Shown here: one piece after another, positions 11,283 through 12,059 of the stretch
How positions within the stretch are numbered: position 1 is the stretch's first letter
Layout of the letters: each line of letters begins with the position of its first letter
Assembly: GCA_029256565.1 (NCBI GenBank)
Contig: JAQSXQ010000017.1
Span: 1-12,059 of the forward strand
Length of the DNA: 12,059 nucleotides
Direction: 5' to 3'
Source of the DNA: Mycobacterium sp.
Lineage (GTDB): Bacteria; Actinomycetota; Actinomycetes; Mycobacteriales; Mycobacteriaceae
The notes under the pieces: model-generated
What the model was told of the DNA's origin: nothing
What the model saw: the letters and a program-made list of their open reading frames with translations, nothing else
Database searches by the model: none
Position numbers and translations under genes: made by a program

Positions 11283-12059
11283 TCAATGTGCGTGTCCGCC
11301 GGTGGCCGGCCGGAACAGTTCGGGATCGAACTCCAGATCGGGCATGCCCGGCAGTGCCACGGTGTGCCGTTCGCCGGCGATCATGCCGTGATCGTCCAGC
11401 AGATCGGCGTGGCCCGAGGCGATCTCGGCGATGCCATGGAGCGACTCGCCGCCGAGCACGAGATATCCGCTGTGGTCGTCCCACGGTGTCGACAGTCCGG
11501 CGACCTCGGCCTTGATGCGCGTGGCGCCGAAATCGGCTTGGGCAGGGTCGGCTCCCAGGGCGATGCCGACACCCGTGCCCTGGGTGGCGCCGCCGATGTA
11601 CGTGACCGGGTCGGTGGACGCCGCACCGACGAAGACTTCACCGCCCGGTGGAAGGCCGAAGTCGTCGGCGGTGCGCGCGAGGTCGGTGCCGGGCGACCCG
11701 ATCAGCACGACGTCGTCGGCGCGCATGTCGTAGCCGGCGCATGCGTCGGCCACGGTGGTCGATCCGTAGGAATGGCCGACGACGGTGACGTGCGAGTCGC
11801 CGCTGTTGGTGACGTCCAGCGCGTTGACGTCGTTGGCGAGCAGGTTGCCACCGTGACGGGCCTGAGCCGGCTGCGCGATCTGGGGATCGAGCAGGCTGTC
11901 CGGTGCGTCGTAGCCCATCCACGCCAGGACCGAGAGTTTGCGGCTCGGATCTGCGGCGAACGTTTCGGCATAGACGTTCACCGCGTCGTCGCCCGTGAGC
12001 CAGCCGGTGTTCACGCCGTTGCCGGCGCCCGGCACCACGACGGTGGTGTTGTCGGCCTC
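11283..12059 (-). CDS. DUF1023-type alpha/beta-hydrolase, C-terminal part
   Basis: The gene runs off the right edge; 258 residues are visible, beginning EADNTTVVVPGAGNG, which is already inside the catalytic domain, so the N-terminal region lies outside. The nucleophile elbow is GHSYGS (serine 97 of the visible part). A candidate acid is D150 (STDPVTYIGG) and a candidate histidine is H196 (DDHSGYL). The visible part lacks a membrane segment. The combination of VVPGAGNG, GHSYGSTT and the DxHSGY ending is what I know from the actinobacterial DUF1023 (Abhydrolase_8) family, whose substrates are unknown. It is convergent with 6C RNA. It is not next to the Rv3661 homologue in M. tuberculosis as I remember it. 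A cutinase or lipase role is possible but unsupported. Confidence 0.85.
   Translation of the reverse strand, partial: EADNTTVVVPGAGNGVNTGWLTGDDAVNVYAETFAADPSRKLSVLAWMGYDAPDSLLDPQIAQPAQARHGGNLLANDVNALDVTNSGDSHVTVVGHSYGSTTVADACAGYDMRADDVVLIGSPGTDLARTADDFGLPPGGEVFVGAASTDPVTYIGGATQGTGVGIALGADPAQADFGATRIKAEVAGLSTPWDDHSGYLVLGGESLHGIAEIASGHADLLDDHGMIAGERHTVALPGMPDLEFDPELFRPATGGHAH

Overview
The window is about 12 kb of very GC-rich DNA that I read as chromosomal DNA of a mycobacterium, probably a fast-growing Mycolicibacterium-type species. The gene order matches the Mycobacterium tuberculosis Rv3676 (crp) to Rv3661 segment as I remember it, and the proteins keep their motifs. GTG starts are common, and several promoters place a TANNNT -10 box 6-8 nt before the start codon, which is typical of mycobacterial leaderless transcripts.

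Layout. (1) 1-889, minus strand: the N-terminal two thirds of crp (cAMP receptor protein; its DNA-binding domain lies outside the window), preceded by a small single-pass membrane protein (Rv3675-like). (2) 984-4376, plus strand: a tight operon of nth (endonuclease III), a membrane-anchored thioredoxin-like protein, a NudL-type CoA pyrophosphatase and marP (periplasmic acid-resistance serine protease). The last three genes are joined by 4-nt stop/start overlaps. (3) 4373-5854, minus: ephE (epoxide-hydrolase-like) and its upstream partner, a holin-superfamily membrane protein, with a good SigA-type promoter. (4) 5986-6708, plus: a secreted chymotrypsin-like protease (Rv3668c-like). (5) 6710-8662, minus: acs, acetyl-CoA synthetase. 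(6) 8833-9579, plus: a conserved actinobacterial protein (Rv3662c-like) that I read as a degenerate Fic-fold protein. (7) 9580-11125: a non-coding RNA cluster. Ms1 (6S-like, RNA-polymerase-binding, called MTS2823 in M. tuberculosis) is on the minus strand, then a membrane-anchored HAD phosphatase (Rv3661-like) on the minus strand, then the 6C/B11 small RNA on the plus strand. (8) 11283 to the end, minus: the C-terminal part of a DUF1023 alpha/beta hydrolase, which is not at this place in the M. tuberculosis order I remember.

How the parts connect. The most interesting signal is regulatory. By-eye scanning found only two exact GTGA-N6-TCAC (CRP-box) matches in the window. One covers the predicted -10 of acs; the other lies in the spacer of the predicted Ms1 promoter. 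The crp gene itself is in the same window. This suggests that cAMP-CRP controls both acetate activation and the 6S-like RNA from this locus. That is inference from sequence and is not demonstrated here.

No tRNA, rRNA, CRISPR array, insertion sequence or phage module was seen. Apart from the degenerate Fic protein, all complete genes look intact.
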